From NCBI RefSeq assembly GCF_900104055.1, contig NZ_FNJQ01000016.1, positions 1-64,000 on the forward strand: 64,000 nt of DNA, written 5' to 3'. Position 1 is the stretch's first letter. The number at the start of each line of letters is the position of its first letter. The notes under the pieces are model-generated. The model did no database searches. It worked only from the letters and a program-made list of their open reading frames with translations, and was not told the origin of the DNA. The position numbers and the translations under genes are program-made. Shown here piece after piece: positions 1 to 8,769 of this stretch. This stretch comes from Pseudoselenomonas ruminantium (lineage in GTDB: Bacteria > Bacillota > Negativicutes > Selenomonadales > Selenomonadaceae).

Positions 1-264
1 AAGTTGTTCCGCGCCAAAATTGAACAGGCCGGTATGACACAAAGCATGTCCCGTGTAGCACATTGCCTAGACAATGGCCCCATGGAAGGCTTCTGGGGTA
101 TCTTGAAGCGCGAGATGTACTACAGGCGCAGATTTACTTCCCGGCAAGAGTTGGTTGAGTCAATAGAGGAATATATAAGATATTACACTTATGACAGACC
201 ACAGCGTCATTTAGGCATACGAACCCCAAGTGAGTACCACGAAAAACTGGTTGGAGCTGCATGA
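1..264 (+). CDS. IS3-family transposase OrfB, C-terminal part (truncated by window edge)
   Basis: This is the C-terminal 87 residues of a DDE (rve-type) integrase-like transposase that moves the IS through a circular intermediate. The frame is open to the left edge, so the true start lies outside. The motif DNGPMEGFWGILKRE carries the last catalytic Glu of the DDE triad. It is followed by the family's usual tail with YTYDRPQRHLG and TPSEYHEK. The first two catalytic Asp residues are off the window. Nothing visible breaks the frame, so the copy may be intact. A hairpin that can act as a terminator follows directly. Alternatives within IS3 subgroups are possible; IS150-like is favoured by the C-terminal motif. 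Confidence 0.9.
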   Translation, partial: KLFRAKIEQAGMTQSMSRVAHCLDNGPMEGFWGILKREMYYRRRFTSRQELVESIEEYIRYYTYDRPQRHLGIRTPSEYHEKLVGAA

Positions 265-269
265 AAAAA

Positions 270-294
270 GCTGCTCGCATTAGTTGCGAGCAGC
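270..294 (+). terminator. Hairpin after the IS transposase
   Basis: A 10-bp perfect stem (GCTGCTCGCA / TGCGAGCAGC, loop TTAGT) begins 5 bases after the stop codon. A T-rich stretch follows from 301, offset by a few bases. It probably ends transposase transcription and would shield the jet promoter from read-through. Confidence 0.6.
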
Positions 295-345
295 AATGAA
301 TATTTTTATTTTTTTACCTGTCCACTTGACGGGGAGCACACCATC

Positions 346-374
346 TTGTGCTGGGTGGGGGCTTTTGCTATACT
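346..374 (+). promoter_or_regulatory. Sigma-A-type promoter of the jet operon
   Basis: TTGTGC at 346-351, a 17-bp spacer and TATACT at 369-374, placed 37 bp before the jetA start codon. The -35 box begins 6 bp beyond the IS end, so the IS has left the promoter intact or supplied its upstream context. Confidence 0.7.
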
Positions 375-410
375 GTCTTATGGTGGCATTATGAAGAGAG
401 GGGGCTGTTT

Positions 411-1892
411 ATGGAGGAGCAGGATTTTCGCCGTATTGCGGAAGTCAGTTATTTGAATACGGACAATACCTGGCGCTATCGCTCTATTTTGCATTTTTGC
501 TTTAAGCGTCATGAACATATGCAGACCTATGTTTATCCTGAGGATATTTTTCACGAGCTGAAAAAGGATTCTCATTTTCAGGCGTATACTTTCGAGCAGT
601 TGGAGCAGGATCTTGCTACGCTGGTTGGCTGGAAAAACCTTATTCCCCATCAGGAAACAGGACGTTCCAAGAGCATTGCGGACTTTAAGAAGAAACGCTA
701 TCGCTATCAATGCACGCCTTATACGGTGGAGATTGAGCGCATGGTGGAGAAATTGCAATCCCTGGGCACGGAGTTTAACGGTTCACTGGAAACCACTCAG
801 TTTGACCGCATTCTGCGCGCCTTACGGGATTTTTTAGTGTCCGGGCAGGAACTTACATCGAAGGAACTGAATCAGACCTGGGGGGATCTGGAGCATTATT
901 TCCATACACTGGTGCAGAATTCTTCCGATTATCTGGCCCATCTGAAGAGCGCCAAGGTGGAAGAACGGATGCAGACCATAGCCTTTGTAGTGTATAAGGA
1001 TCGTTTTACCAAATATCTGCAGACTTTTGTCATTGGCCTGCAGCGGTCGGCCAAGCGGATGGAAAATCTCTTTCAGGGCAGCACACCTGAGCAGGAGGCA
1101 GCCTTATTTTCCCGGCTGACGGATTATCAGCTGTCCATTCCCCGGCTGGGGGAGGAGAAGAGCCGGGAAACCTACATGGAAGATTATCAGGAGAGTTTTC
1201 TGGTTATGCGGGAATGGTTTATGGGCAACAGTTATCGGGAAAGCGAGCTGTCAGCCCTGTCCAAGGAAACGGTGGACACCATCCGCCGCATTACGAAATT
1301 TGCCCAGCGGTTGGCGGAACAGCATCAGACCTTCCGCAACCGCAAGGCTGAGTATATCCAATTAGCGCGTTGGTTCTCCCATCTCTCCAGCAAGGAGGAG
1401 GCGGATTGCCTCAGTGCCGTGGCCTTTGGCCCTGCCGGCGGGCGGCATTTCTATGGGGAAAGCCGGGAAATGGAGGATATGAACAGCCATATCCAGGATG
1501 AAGCGCCGACGAGGATTGAGCTGAAGCCACGGGTGAGCACCTATCGGGAACGCCAGCGGCAGGTACCCATCCGGCAGTATGCTGCGGCTAAGGAAGAAGC
1601 CCGTCAGCAGCATCTGGCCCAGCAGGAAAAGCTGGCAGCGGTGATGAATGGCCTGGCCGCTGATGGCGTAATCGATTTTGCCTCGCTGCCTGTTATCAGC
1701 CGCGAGGCGCGGCAGATGCTGCTGAGCTGGGTGGACCGTGCTTTGCAGCGCAATCCTGTGCGCACGGAACTGGGCAGCACGGTGGAACTTATCTATGACC
1801 GGCAGGTGAAAGGGCGCATTACCCTGTACTGCGAGGATGGTGAATTCTCACTGCCTCCCATGAAGTTTCGGCTGCAGAAAGGAAACGGATAA
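411..1892 (+). CDS. jetA: Wadjet subunit JetA (DUF2397/TIGR02677 family)
   Basis: This is a 493-residue protein resembling the DUF2397 (TIGR02677) family, the kleisin-like partner in SMC-type Wadjet complexes that recognise and destroy plasmid DNA. The N-terminal signature is visible: YLNTDNTWRYRSILHFC, then a winged-helix-like segment ending in LVGWKNLIPHQETG. The middle is helical and Glu/Gln-rich, and the C-terminus carries the family's LPPMKFRL-type ending. The start chosen is ATG 411, which has GAGAGGGGG just upstream; the frame is open further upstream, but that stretch is promoter. It is first of four tightly packed genes (3-bp gap to jetB). The family assignment comes from recalled motifs, not a search. 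Confidence 0.82.
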   Translation: MEEQDFRRIAEVSYLNTDNTWRYRSILHFCFKRHEHMQTYVYPEDIFHELKKDSHFQAYTFEQLEQDLATLVGWKNLIPHQETGRSKSIADFKKKRYRYQCTPYTVEIERMVEKLQSLGTEFNGSLETTQFDRILRALRDFLVSGQELTSKELNQTWGDLEHYFHTLVQNSSDYLAHLKSAKVEERMQTIAFVVYKDRFTKYLQTFVIGLQRSAKRMENLFQGSTPEQEAALFSRLTDYQLSIPRLGEEKSRETYMEDYQESFLVMREWFMGNSYRESELSALSKETVDTIRRITKFAQRLAEQHQTFRNRKAEYIQLARWFSHLSSKEEADCLSAVAFGPAGGRHFYGESREMEDMNSHIQDEAPTRIELKPRVSTYRERQRQVPIRQYAAAKEEARQQHLAQQEKLAAVMNGLAADGVIDFASLPVISREARQMLLSWVDRALQRNPVRTELGSTVELIYDRQVKGRITLYCEDGEFSLPPMKFRLQKGNG

Positions 1893-1895
1893 CAG

Positions 1896-3110
1896 ATGGC
1901 AATTACAGACGGACAGGATGAACTTCGGCAGGCCGCCCAGCTGCTTGTGGAAAACCGCTGGGTAACCCGCAAGGACATGCCCGATGAATACTTACTGGTA
2001 CGCCGTAACGAAAAAGCGCTGCGGCAATTTTTCCGTGACAAATGCGGCTGGCCTCTGCTGGTAACGCCGCAGTTTTACAAATTGGAGAAAATCCCCGCCA
2101 ATCCCCGGCCTTTTATGGGCATAGAGGCCATGCAGAGCGTGGAGGATTATGTGCTGCTGGCCTGCGTCATGGCCTTTTTGGAAGAATATGAGGCCGGCGG
2201 GCAGTTCCTGCTGGGGGATTTGGCTGAGGCATTGCTTTCCTATTATCCGGAGGATGCTTATACTCCTAAGTTGAATTGGGAATCCTACAACTGGCGCAAG
2301 TCCCTGATCCGGGTGCTGAAATATCTGGCCGATGAGGGAATCCTGCAGATTGTGGATGATGAAAGCGTGGCCTTTTTGAGTCAGGGCTATGGCAGCGATG
2401 GCAATATTGCCGGCGAGGCACTCTATGAGGTGACGACATTGGCCCGGTACTTCCTGCGGAATTTCCCCCAGGAATTGGGGGCCTATGACAGCCTGGCAGA
2501 ACTGGGGGCGGCGGATTTCATGCCGGAGATTGATGAGGAGGCCACGGCTCTGCGGCAGCGGCGGCACAGGCTATATCGGGAAGTGCTCTTAAGTCCTGTG
2601 TACTATCGGGATACAGAGTCGGAAGGGGATTTCCTCTATCTGCGCAAGCGCCATGGCCGGCTGGAAGAGGCGATGCTGGAATGGTTCGGCCTCCATGTGG
2701 AACTTTATCAGGATGCCGTGATGGCGGTTTCCCATGAGCAGTCATCCTGGGTCAAGGACAGTTTCCCGGTCCGGTTCCGGGGGCTTCATGATGTGTTGCT
2801 GCATTTTGCCCATTATTGGCGGGAGCTTTCGCCACAGGTGACTTCCCTGAGCAAAACGGAATGGCAGGTGCATATGGAGAAATTGCAGGCGGCTGTGGGC
2901 CACGGCTGGACCAAGGAATACCGGGAGATGAGCGTCAAGCGGCTGGCGGAGAATGTGCTGGCGGAAATGACGGCCTGGGGCATGACCAAAGTGGCAGAGG
3001 ATGGCCTGATTACATTATTGCCGGCCCTGCTGCGCTATGATGGCAACTATCCCACGGATTATCAGCCAGGCAAGAGTGCCAAGCGGGGCAAAACGGAGGA
3101 CAAGGAATGA
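1896..3110 (+). CDS. jetB: Wadjet subunit JetB (DUF2398/TIGR02678 family)
   Basis: This 404-residue protein matches the layout of DUF2398 (TIGR02678), the KITE/MukE-like subunit expected to sit on the kleisin of a Wadjet SMC complex. The N-terminus has the typical run QLLVENRW, LVRRNEKALRQFF, CGWPLLVTPQFYKLEKIPA, and then a helical segment that includes LLGDLAEALL. The C-terminus is charged (Lys/Asp/Glu tail). It starts 3 bp after jetA and its stop overlaps the jetC start by 4 bp (ATGA), so it is translationally coupled. No enzymatic motif is visible, which fits a structural role. Function is inferred from family and operon position. Confidence 0.82.
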   Translation: MAITDGQDELRQAAQLLVENRWVTRKDMPDEYLLVRRNEKALRQFFRDKCGWPLLVTPQFYKLEKIPANPRPFMGIEAMQSVEDYVLLACVMAFLEEYEAGGQFLLGDLAEALLSYYPEDAYTPKLNWESYNWRKSLIRVLKYLADEGILQIVDDESVAFLSQGYGSDGNIAGEALYEVTTLARYFLRNFPQELGAYDSLAELGAADFMPEIDEEATALRQRRHRLYREVLLSPVYYRDTESEGDFLYLRKRHGRLEEAMLEWFGLHVELYQDAVMAVSHEQSSWVKDSFPVRFRGLHDVLLHFAHYWRELSPQVTSLSKTEWQVHMEKLQAAVGHGWTKEYREMSVKRLAENVLAEMTAWGMTKVAEDGLITLLPALLRYDGNYPTDYQPGKSAKRGKTEDKE

Positions 3111-6100
3111 GCGACAATCGTTGGCAGGCCTATCGGGCAGGCATTTTGAATTATTGGTATTATGATGAGGCGGAGTTTTACTTTGCCGATGGCAGGCTGC
3201 TTTTGCGGGGCAGCAACGGTTCTGGCAAGTCCGTTACTATGCAGAGCCTGATTACGGTGCTGCTGGATGGCGTGAAGCGGGCGGATCGTCTGGACAGCTT
3301 TGGCTCCAAATCCCGTACCATGGATGATTATCTGTTGGGGGAAAAGGAAATCAGCGAATACGAGGAACGTACTGGCTATCTTTATCTGGAATACAAGCGG
3401 GCAAATAGTGAGCAGTACATCACCACAGGCATTGGCCTCCATGCCCGCCGAGGCAATTCCAAGGTGGACTTTTGGGGCTTTGTGCTGCAGAATGGCCGCC
3501 GTATCGGCGAGGATCTGTCTCTCTATCATTTGACGAAGAATCCGGAAACGGGAGAAGAACAGAAGATTCCTTTGACCCGCCGGGAATTGGAAAATGCCAT
3601 CGGCCAGGACGGCCGGGTGACCACGGAGCAGCGGGAATACATGGCCATGGTGAATCAGTATGTCTTTGGCTATGAGGATATCCGCAAATACGAGGAATTG
3701 ATGAAGCTGCTCATTCAGCTTCGCAGTCCGAAATTATCCCGGGATTTCAAGCCCAGTGTTATCTATGAGATTTTGAATGCCTCTCTGCCCACCCTTTCGG
3801 ATGAGGATTTGCGGCCTTTGGCGGAGACGCTGGAAAATATGGAAAAGACCAGGCTGGCAATCGAACAGCTCAAGCGGGAGCGGGGGGCCTTTCAGAATAT
3901 CTGCCGAGCGTATACCGCCTATAATACGGCGGTGCTGGCAGAGCGGGCTTTGGCTGAGGCCGATTGCCAGAAGGCCCTCAACCGTCTGAACAAGCAGGCG
4001 GGGGCCCAGCAGGAGGAACTGCTGGCGGCAGAAAAACAGGCGGCAGAGGCCAGTGAGCGGTTGCAGAGCCTGACGGTGGAAGAAGAAGCCCTGCGGCAGG
4101 AACAGGCCAGCCTGCAGGAGCATGAAGCCTATAAGGCTGCCGAAAGGAAAAAGGAAGCAGAATTGCAGCTGGCTAAAGAGCAGGCAGAGAAACAGCGTAA
4201 GGATGACAGCCTGCTGGAAAAACGCCGGCGGGAACTGTCCCTGCAGGAGCAGATGCGGCAGGAAGAGGCTGATCTGGCCCAATTGGAAAAACAGGTGGCT
4301 GATATTCTGGAGGATTTGACGGATCTGGCGGAGCAGGCGGACTTTGACAGCCACGCCGCTTTTCAGGAGGGCTTCCAGCTGTCCTCGCCGGATTGTGAGG
4401 AGCATTTCCGTCTCTGGCGCCGGGAACGGCAGAATCAGCTGCAGAGCCTGCAGAAACTTCATAAGCAGATGCTGCAGTACGAGCAGTCGTTGGAAAAGCT
4501 GCAGCAATGGGAGCAGGAACTGGGCGAGGAAAACCGCCGGCTGGATCAGTACCGCCATGAAGAAGAACGGCTGACAGAAATGCTGGCCCAGGAACGGGAA
4601 CATCTGGTCAAGGCCTTCTATGAATGGAAAGACCGCTGGCAGGCCCTGCTGCCAATGGACAAAGACGCAGAAATCCGCCTAGCTGGCAGTTTGCGGGAAC
4701 TTTTGGGCACAACCTCCTGGCTGGATATCCAGAATCAGCTGGGAACCATTGTCAGCGAGAAGCAGCGCAGCCTGAATGCAGCTATCGGCAAGGTGGAGCT
4801 GAATAAGCAGGAACTGACCGGTCAGCTGGCCGAAGCGCAGGCAGAACTGGCAAGCCTGCGTCAGACAAAGGCGGCTGAACCGGAACTGCAGGAAGCCTGG
4901 GCAGCTGCCCGTCAGGAACTGACAGCCCAGGGCATCGCCTATGTGCCCTTATACGAAGCCACGGAGTACAGAAGCACGGTTTCCCCGGCCATGCGGGAAC
5001 GGCTGGAATCGGCATTGCTGGAAGCTGGCTTGCTGAACTCTCTGCTGCTGGCTTCCAATGAGGCGGCGCAAAAACTGCCGGACTCCATGCGGGGCACGGT
5101 GCTCTTCAGCGGCGAGCCAGTGATGCTGGCTGAATCCTTGCTGGATTATCTGGAACCTGTGCCCGGAGAGAGCGGTATCGCCAGGGAACGCATTGCTGAC
5201 GTTTTGGGCAGCATTGCCATCAGCAGTGAAGTATACGGCAAGGGCAATGGCATTGCCCTGAATGTGGTGGATGGAGCTTATCGGCTCGGTACACTGGCAG
5301 GACGGGCAGCCCAGCGCCCGGCAGCGCTCTTTATCGGCAAGCAGGCCCGGGAAAATTACCGCCGTCAGCAGATTGCCGCTAAGGAAGCGGAAATTGCCGG
5401 CTTGCAGGCAGAGCTTGCCCATGTGCAGGAGCAGGAAAGCAGCCTGCTGGCTGAAAATGACTGCCTGCTGAAGGCTCGGGAGGATTTCCCGAATCAGCAG
5501 GAGGTACAGTCGGTTTATGATGAACTGCGCAGCCGGGAACGGGATATTGAACGACAGCAGCACAGGCTGGGTGAACTGGCGGACAGGCAGAAGAAGCTGA
5601 CCTTGGAACTGCGGGACGAACGGGCCGGAATCATTGCTGAGCGTGGCGATACGGGGCTGGCGTTTTCCGCCGCTGCCTATGAGGAAGCTTTAGCCGCCCT
5701 CCACGATTATGGCGAAGTCTGGCACAAGCTCACCCTTATGCAGGCTAACTATGCCCATAGTGCGGAGCTGTTCCGGCAGCAGAGTCAGGAGGCAGAATAT
5801 GTCCGGGAGGAAGTGGATGCCCTCAAGGGAGAACTGCTGGACAAGGATATGAATATCGCCCGGCTGGAGAAGAATATCGCTGCCCTGCAGGAGCAGCTGG
5901 CCCGGATGGATGCGGCGGCCATTGAAGCCCGCATTGCCGAAGTGGTGGAACGCCTCAGGCATATCCCCCAGGAAATCCGGCAGGTATCCCAGCTGCTGGG
6001 ACAGAATGAAAGCAGCCGGCAGACATTGGCTAGTCAGCTGGAGCAAAGCTGGCGCCGGCAGCAGGTCTATGGAAAGCTGCTGGTTTTATGGCAGAAACTT

Positions 6101-7270
6101 CTGCAGGCTGAGCAGAAGCGGGGCTTTGTGGATTTGGACAAGAAGAATCTGCGGGAGCTTATGCAGGCCCGGCAAAAGAGCCGTGACAACAAGACACTGC
6201 ATTCTCTGGCCCAGGATGTGGAAAGCCAGTATGCCAGACAGCGGGATGAAATTGCCGAGTATCGCTTTTCCCTGCGGGAAAATGTGGATGAACTGGGCGA
6301 TTTACCGGAAATTTCCCCGGAAGATGAGGAGATTTTCCTGCCTCGTTTGGATACTCTGCGGGATCATGCCGTGCGGCAGCTGGCCCTGACTGAGGCCGGT
6401 GGCAAACCGCTGAGTCCCTATGAGCAGCTACAGCAGCTCAAAGACCATCTGCTCGAACAGGAAAGCCTGCTGTCTGAGCAGGATAAGCGAATCTATCAGG
6501 AAATTATTCTCAACAGCATCGGCCGCACTATCAGTGAAAAAATCTATGGTGCAGAGGATTGGATCAGAAAGATGAACAAGCTTATGGCCCGAAGCGAAAC
6601 TTCCAGTGCGCTGCGGTTCCGGCTGGAGTGGAAGCCCCTTACCGGGGAGGGCGACAACGAGCTGGATACGGCCGAACTGGTGGAACTCTTGCACAGCGAT
6701 CCGGAATTGATGAAGGAAGCGGATATGAAGCGCCTGGAGAAGCATTTTTCTTCCCGCATACGGCGGGCAAGGGAAGAGGCTCAATTGCAGGAGAAAGATG
6801 CGGAGGCATTTCAGGCTTCCGTGCGGGAACAGCTGGATTACCGGCAGTGGTTCTGTTTCCGTCTTTACTATGATAAGGGTGAGCAGATTCAGCGGAGGGA
6901 ACTTACGGATAGGGCATTCTTCCGCTTCAGTGGCGGTGAAAAGGCTATGGCCATGTATGTACCGCTATTCTCGGCTGCCTACTCCCGCTATCTGGATGCT
7001 GGCAAGGACGCGCCGCGCCTGATTACGCTGGATGAGGCCTTTGCCGGGGTGGATGAGCAGAATATGCGGGATATGTTCCGCTTGGTGGAGCAGATGGGCT
7101 TCAACTACATCATGAACTCCCAGGCTATCTGGGGCGATTATGATGTGGTGCCCAGCCTTAATATCTATGAGCTGCTGCGCCCATTGAATGCCAACTATGT
7201 ATCGGTGCTGGGCTATCACTGGAATGGTCAAAGCCGTGATGTGATGCTGGAGGAGAGCCGTGAAGGATAA
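3107..7270 (+). CDS. jetC: Wadjet SMC-like ATPase JetC (TIGR02680 family)
   Basis: This 1387-residue SMC/MukB-like ATPase would extrude DNA loops and present closed circular plasmids to the JetD nuclease. It opens with AGILNYWYYDEAEF and a Walker A motif GSNGSGKS at residues 35-42. A very long Gln/Glu/Leu-rich coiled coil follows (about 270-1200), broken by a hinge-like region near 600-760. The C-terminal head carries the ABC signature FRFSGGEKAM (about 1272) and Walker B LITLDEAFAGVDEQ (about 1305). Length and N-terminal sequence fit the TIGR02680 family. It overlaps jetB by 4 bp and jetD by 11 bp. All ATPase motifs are intact, so the machine looks functional. Confidence 0.9.
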   Translation: MSDNRWQAYRAGILNYWYYDEAEFYFADGRLLLRGSNGSGKSVTMQSLITVLLDGVKRADRLDSFGSKSRTMDDYLLGEKEISEYEERTGYLYLEYKRANSEQYITTGIGLHARRGNSKVDFWGFVLQNGRRIGEDLSLYHLTKNPETGEEQKIPLTRRELENAIGQDGRVTTEQREYMAMVNQYVFGYEDIRKYEELMKLLIQLRSPKLSRDFKPSVIYEILNASLPTLSDEDLRPLAETLENMEKTRLAIEQLKRERGAFQNICRAYTAYNTAVLAERALAEADCQKALNRLNKQAGAQQEELLAAEKQAAEASERLQSLTVEEEALRQEQASLQEHEAYKAAERKKEAELQLAKEQAEKQRKDDSLLEKRRRELSLQEQMRQEEADLAQLEKQVADILEDLTDLAEQADFDSHAAFQEGFQLSSPDCEEHFRLWRRERQNQLQSLQKLHKQMLQYEQSLEKLQQWEQELGEENRRLDQYRHEEERLTEMLAQEREHLVKAFYEWKDRWQALLPMDKDAEIRLAGSLRELLGTTSWLDIQNQLGTIVSEKQRSLNAAIGKVELNKQELTGQLAEAQAELASLRQTKAAEPELQEAWAAARQELTAQGIAYVPLYEATEYRSTVSPAMRERLESALLEAGLLNSLLLASNEAAQKLPDSMRGTVLFSGEPVMLAESLLDYLEPVPGESGIARERIADVLGSIAISSEVYGKGNGIALNVVDGAYRLGTLAGRAAQRPAALFIGKQARENYRRQQIAAKEAEIAGLQAELAHVQEQESSLLAENDCLLKAREDFPNQQEVQSVYDELRSRERDIERQQHRLGELADRQKKLTLELRDERAGIIAERGDTGLAFSAAAYEEALAALHDYGEVWHKLTLMQANYAHSAELFRQQSQEAEYVREEVDALKGELLDKDMNIARLEKNIAALQEQLARMDAAAIEARIAEVVERLRHIPQEIRQVSQLLGQNESSRQTLASQLEQSWRRQQVYGKLLVLWQKLLQAEQKRGFVDLDKKNLRELMQARQKSRDNKTLHSLAQDVESQYARQRDEIAEYRFSLRENVDELGDLPEISPEDEEIFLPRLDTLRDHAVRQLALTEAGGKPLSPYEQLQQLKDHLLEQESLLSEQDKRIYQEIILNSIGRTISEKIYGAEDWIRKMNKLMARSETSSALRFRLEWKPLTGEGDNELDTAELVELLHSDPELMKEADMKRLEKHFSSRIRRAREEAQLQEKDAEAFQASVREQLDYRQWFCFRLYYDKGEQIQRRELTDRAFFRFSGGEKAMAMYVPLFSAAYSRYLDAGKDAPRLITLDEAFAGVDEQNMRDMFRLVEQMGFNYIMNSQAIWGDYDVVPSLNIYELLRPLNANYVSVLGYHWNGQSRDVMLEESREG

Positions 7271-8522
7271 GCTGTTAGCGGAAGCGGCGGCGTATTTCCG
7301 GGAGCATGCCATATTGCTGAAGCTGGCCGGGGAATTTTGCCGCAAGTATCGCAGCCTGGGACATTTTGGCGGGCGGGTGCTCCTGTCCGTGCTTACCGTG
7401 GAGGAACAACGGGATTTATCAGCCTTTCTGCGCCGCAAGCCGGGAAAAGCGGATTTTGTTTCTTATAAGGATTTTTCCGCTGCGTGGGAGAAAACCCGCT
7501 TCGGAAGCATTGCTTTGCCGGATTTTCTGCTTTCCCTGATGCCGGGAAATTTCATGACTAAGCGGGAAGAGCGGCAACAGGAACAGGTGAAGCGACGGGC
7601 AATCATGGACCGTCTGCGGGCTGAATATCCGGCTGAACCTGTAAGGCATTGGTTGCGGGCATTGGCTCAGGGAGATTTGCGCCTGTTTGCCAAAGATCTG
7701 TATCAGCAGGAAGATGTCCTGGCGACTGTGGCCTGCGCCTTGGCGAGCCTGCCGGAAAAATATGAGCGCCTGCCCCTGTTTGCCAATCGGGTGGCGAAAA
7801 ATCCCCATGCACTGGATTTTGACCGTACAGAAGGCCGGCTTTTCCTGCAGGCGTTGGCCTTTTTGCAGGGGGGACATGTTCCGGCAGCTGCTGATGAGCG
7901 TACGGAATTGCTGTATAAATACCGTCTGATTCGGGATGATATCCTGAACTTTGCTACGGTTTATGGACTGAAGGCTTATGCGGAAAATGGACGGGAGATT
8001 GCCTATTGGCGTACGGCGGCCGAAGTATGCGCCCCGTTGAATGTGCCCCTGCGGGAAATCGCGGCAGCCAGGCAGATCCTGCCAGTGTCAGAGAAAGCGG
8101 ATGCGGTCTATATCGTGGAAAATTCCGGTGTGTTTTCTACATTGCTGGACGGTTTGCAGGCAAGGCAAAAGACTGTACCGCTGGTGGCCCTGCATGGCCA
8201 GCTGAAAGCTGCTTCCTGGGCCTTGCTGGATAGACTGGCTGCAGGCGGTTTTCGCCTGCTCTATGCCGGCGACTTCGATCCGGAAGGCCTGAGTATTGCC
8301 AGCCATATCCTGAATCGCTACGAAGGAGCCGCCCTTTGGCATATGTCTGTGAACGAGTACGCCCAGGCCAATCTGCCCTTGCCGGAAAACCGGCTGAAAA
8401 AACTGCCCACAAGCAATCACCCGCAGCTGACGCCTTTGGTGGCAGCCATGCGGCACGAACAAAAGGTGCTGTATCAGGAAAGTTTGCTCCAGAAACTGCA
8501 GGCTGATTTGTGGAACAAGTAA
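7260..8522 (+). CDS. jetD: Wadjet nuclease JetD (Toprim, DUF2399-like)
   Basis: This 420-residue protein should be the DNA-cleaving subunit of the Wadjet complex. The C-terminal third holds a topoisomerase-VI-like Toprim fold: acidic residue in VYIVENSGVFS (about residue 284) and the DxD motif in YAGDFDPEGLSIA (about 337). This is the DUF2399 arrangement. The N-terminal part carries HFGGRVLLSVLT and a long helical stretch. The start is GTG 7260, inside the jetC end (11-bp overlap), so translation is coupled. The DUF2397/2398/SMC/DUF2399 set corresponds, as I recall the nomenclature, to Wadjet type II. Catalytic residues look intact. No partner genes beyond jetABC are visible. Confidence 0.85.
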   Translation: MKDKLLAEAAAYFREHAILLKLAGEFCRKYRSLGHFGGRVLLSVLTVEEQRDLSAFLRRKPGKADFVSYKDFSAAWEKTRFGSIALPDFLLSLMPGNFMTKREERQQEQVKRRAIMDRLRAEYPAEPVRHWLRALAQGDLRLFAKDLYQQEDVLATVACALASLPEKYERLPLFANRVAKNPHALDFDRTEGRLFLQALAFLQGGHVPAAADERTELLYKYRLIRDDILNFATVYGLKAYAENGREIAYWRTAAEVCAPLNVPLREIAAARQILPVSEKADAVYIVENSGVFSTLLDGLQARQKTVPLVALHGQLKAASWALLDRLAAGGFRLLYAGDFDPEGLSIASHILNRYEGAALWHMSVNEYAQANLPLPENRLKKLPTSNHPQLTPLVAAMRHEQKVLYQESLLQKLQADLWNK

Positions 8523-8580
8523 GGCGGGCGAATGGAAAATATTGGTTGATACTATAGTATGTTTATGCTATAATGAGAGT

Positions 8581-8648
8581 AATAAGAGAGGTCCTGCTTT
8601 AGTGGACGATTCAAAATAAGAGAGGTCCTGCTTCAGTGGACGATTCAA
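8581..8648 (+). repeat. Two tandem 34-bp direct repeats
   Basis: Two adjacent 34-bp copies (8581-8614 and 8615-8648) differ at a single base (T/C). The core contains GAGGTCCTGCTT and AGTGGACGATTC. AGTGGAC is the complement of GTCCACT found in the IS3-type end at 319-340, so these could be remnants of a related IS terminus or a tandem duplication left by one. No gene is overlapped. Confidence 0.7.
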
Positions 8649-8652
8649 AATA

Positions 8653-8682
8653 AAGGGATTATCGTATTGGCGGTAATCCCTT
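8653..8682 (+). terminator. Possible terminator downstream of the jet operon
   Basis: A 9-bp perfect stem AAGGGATTA / TAATCCCTT with a 12-base loop lies about 130 bp after jetD. The following bases (CTTAAATT) are only moderately T-rich, so termination is likely but not certain. Confidence 0.45.
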
Positions 8683-8769
8683 CTTAAATTGTACGGAGAT
8701 GCTTGGAGAATGGATTTAGGGTTATGCTGTATTTATAAACAAACTTAGCAATATATGTTAAATATCTTT

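Larger units (their letters stand above)
1..340 (+). mobile_element. Right end of an IS3-family (IS150-like) insertion sequence
   Basis: The element enters from the left edge with the 3' part of its transposase. It ends in an inverted-repeat-like terminus at 319-340 that reads TGTCCACTTGACGGGGAGCA followed by CA, as expected for IS3-family ends. Only the right half is present, so the target duplication cannot be checked. The end lies 6 bp before the -35 box of the jet operon promoter, so the element sits immediately upstream of the Wadjet genes. Confidence 0.8.
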
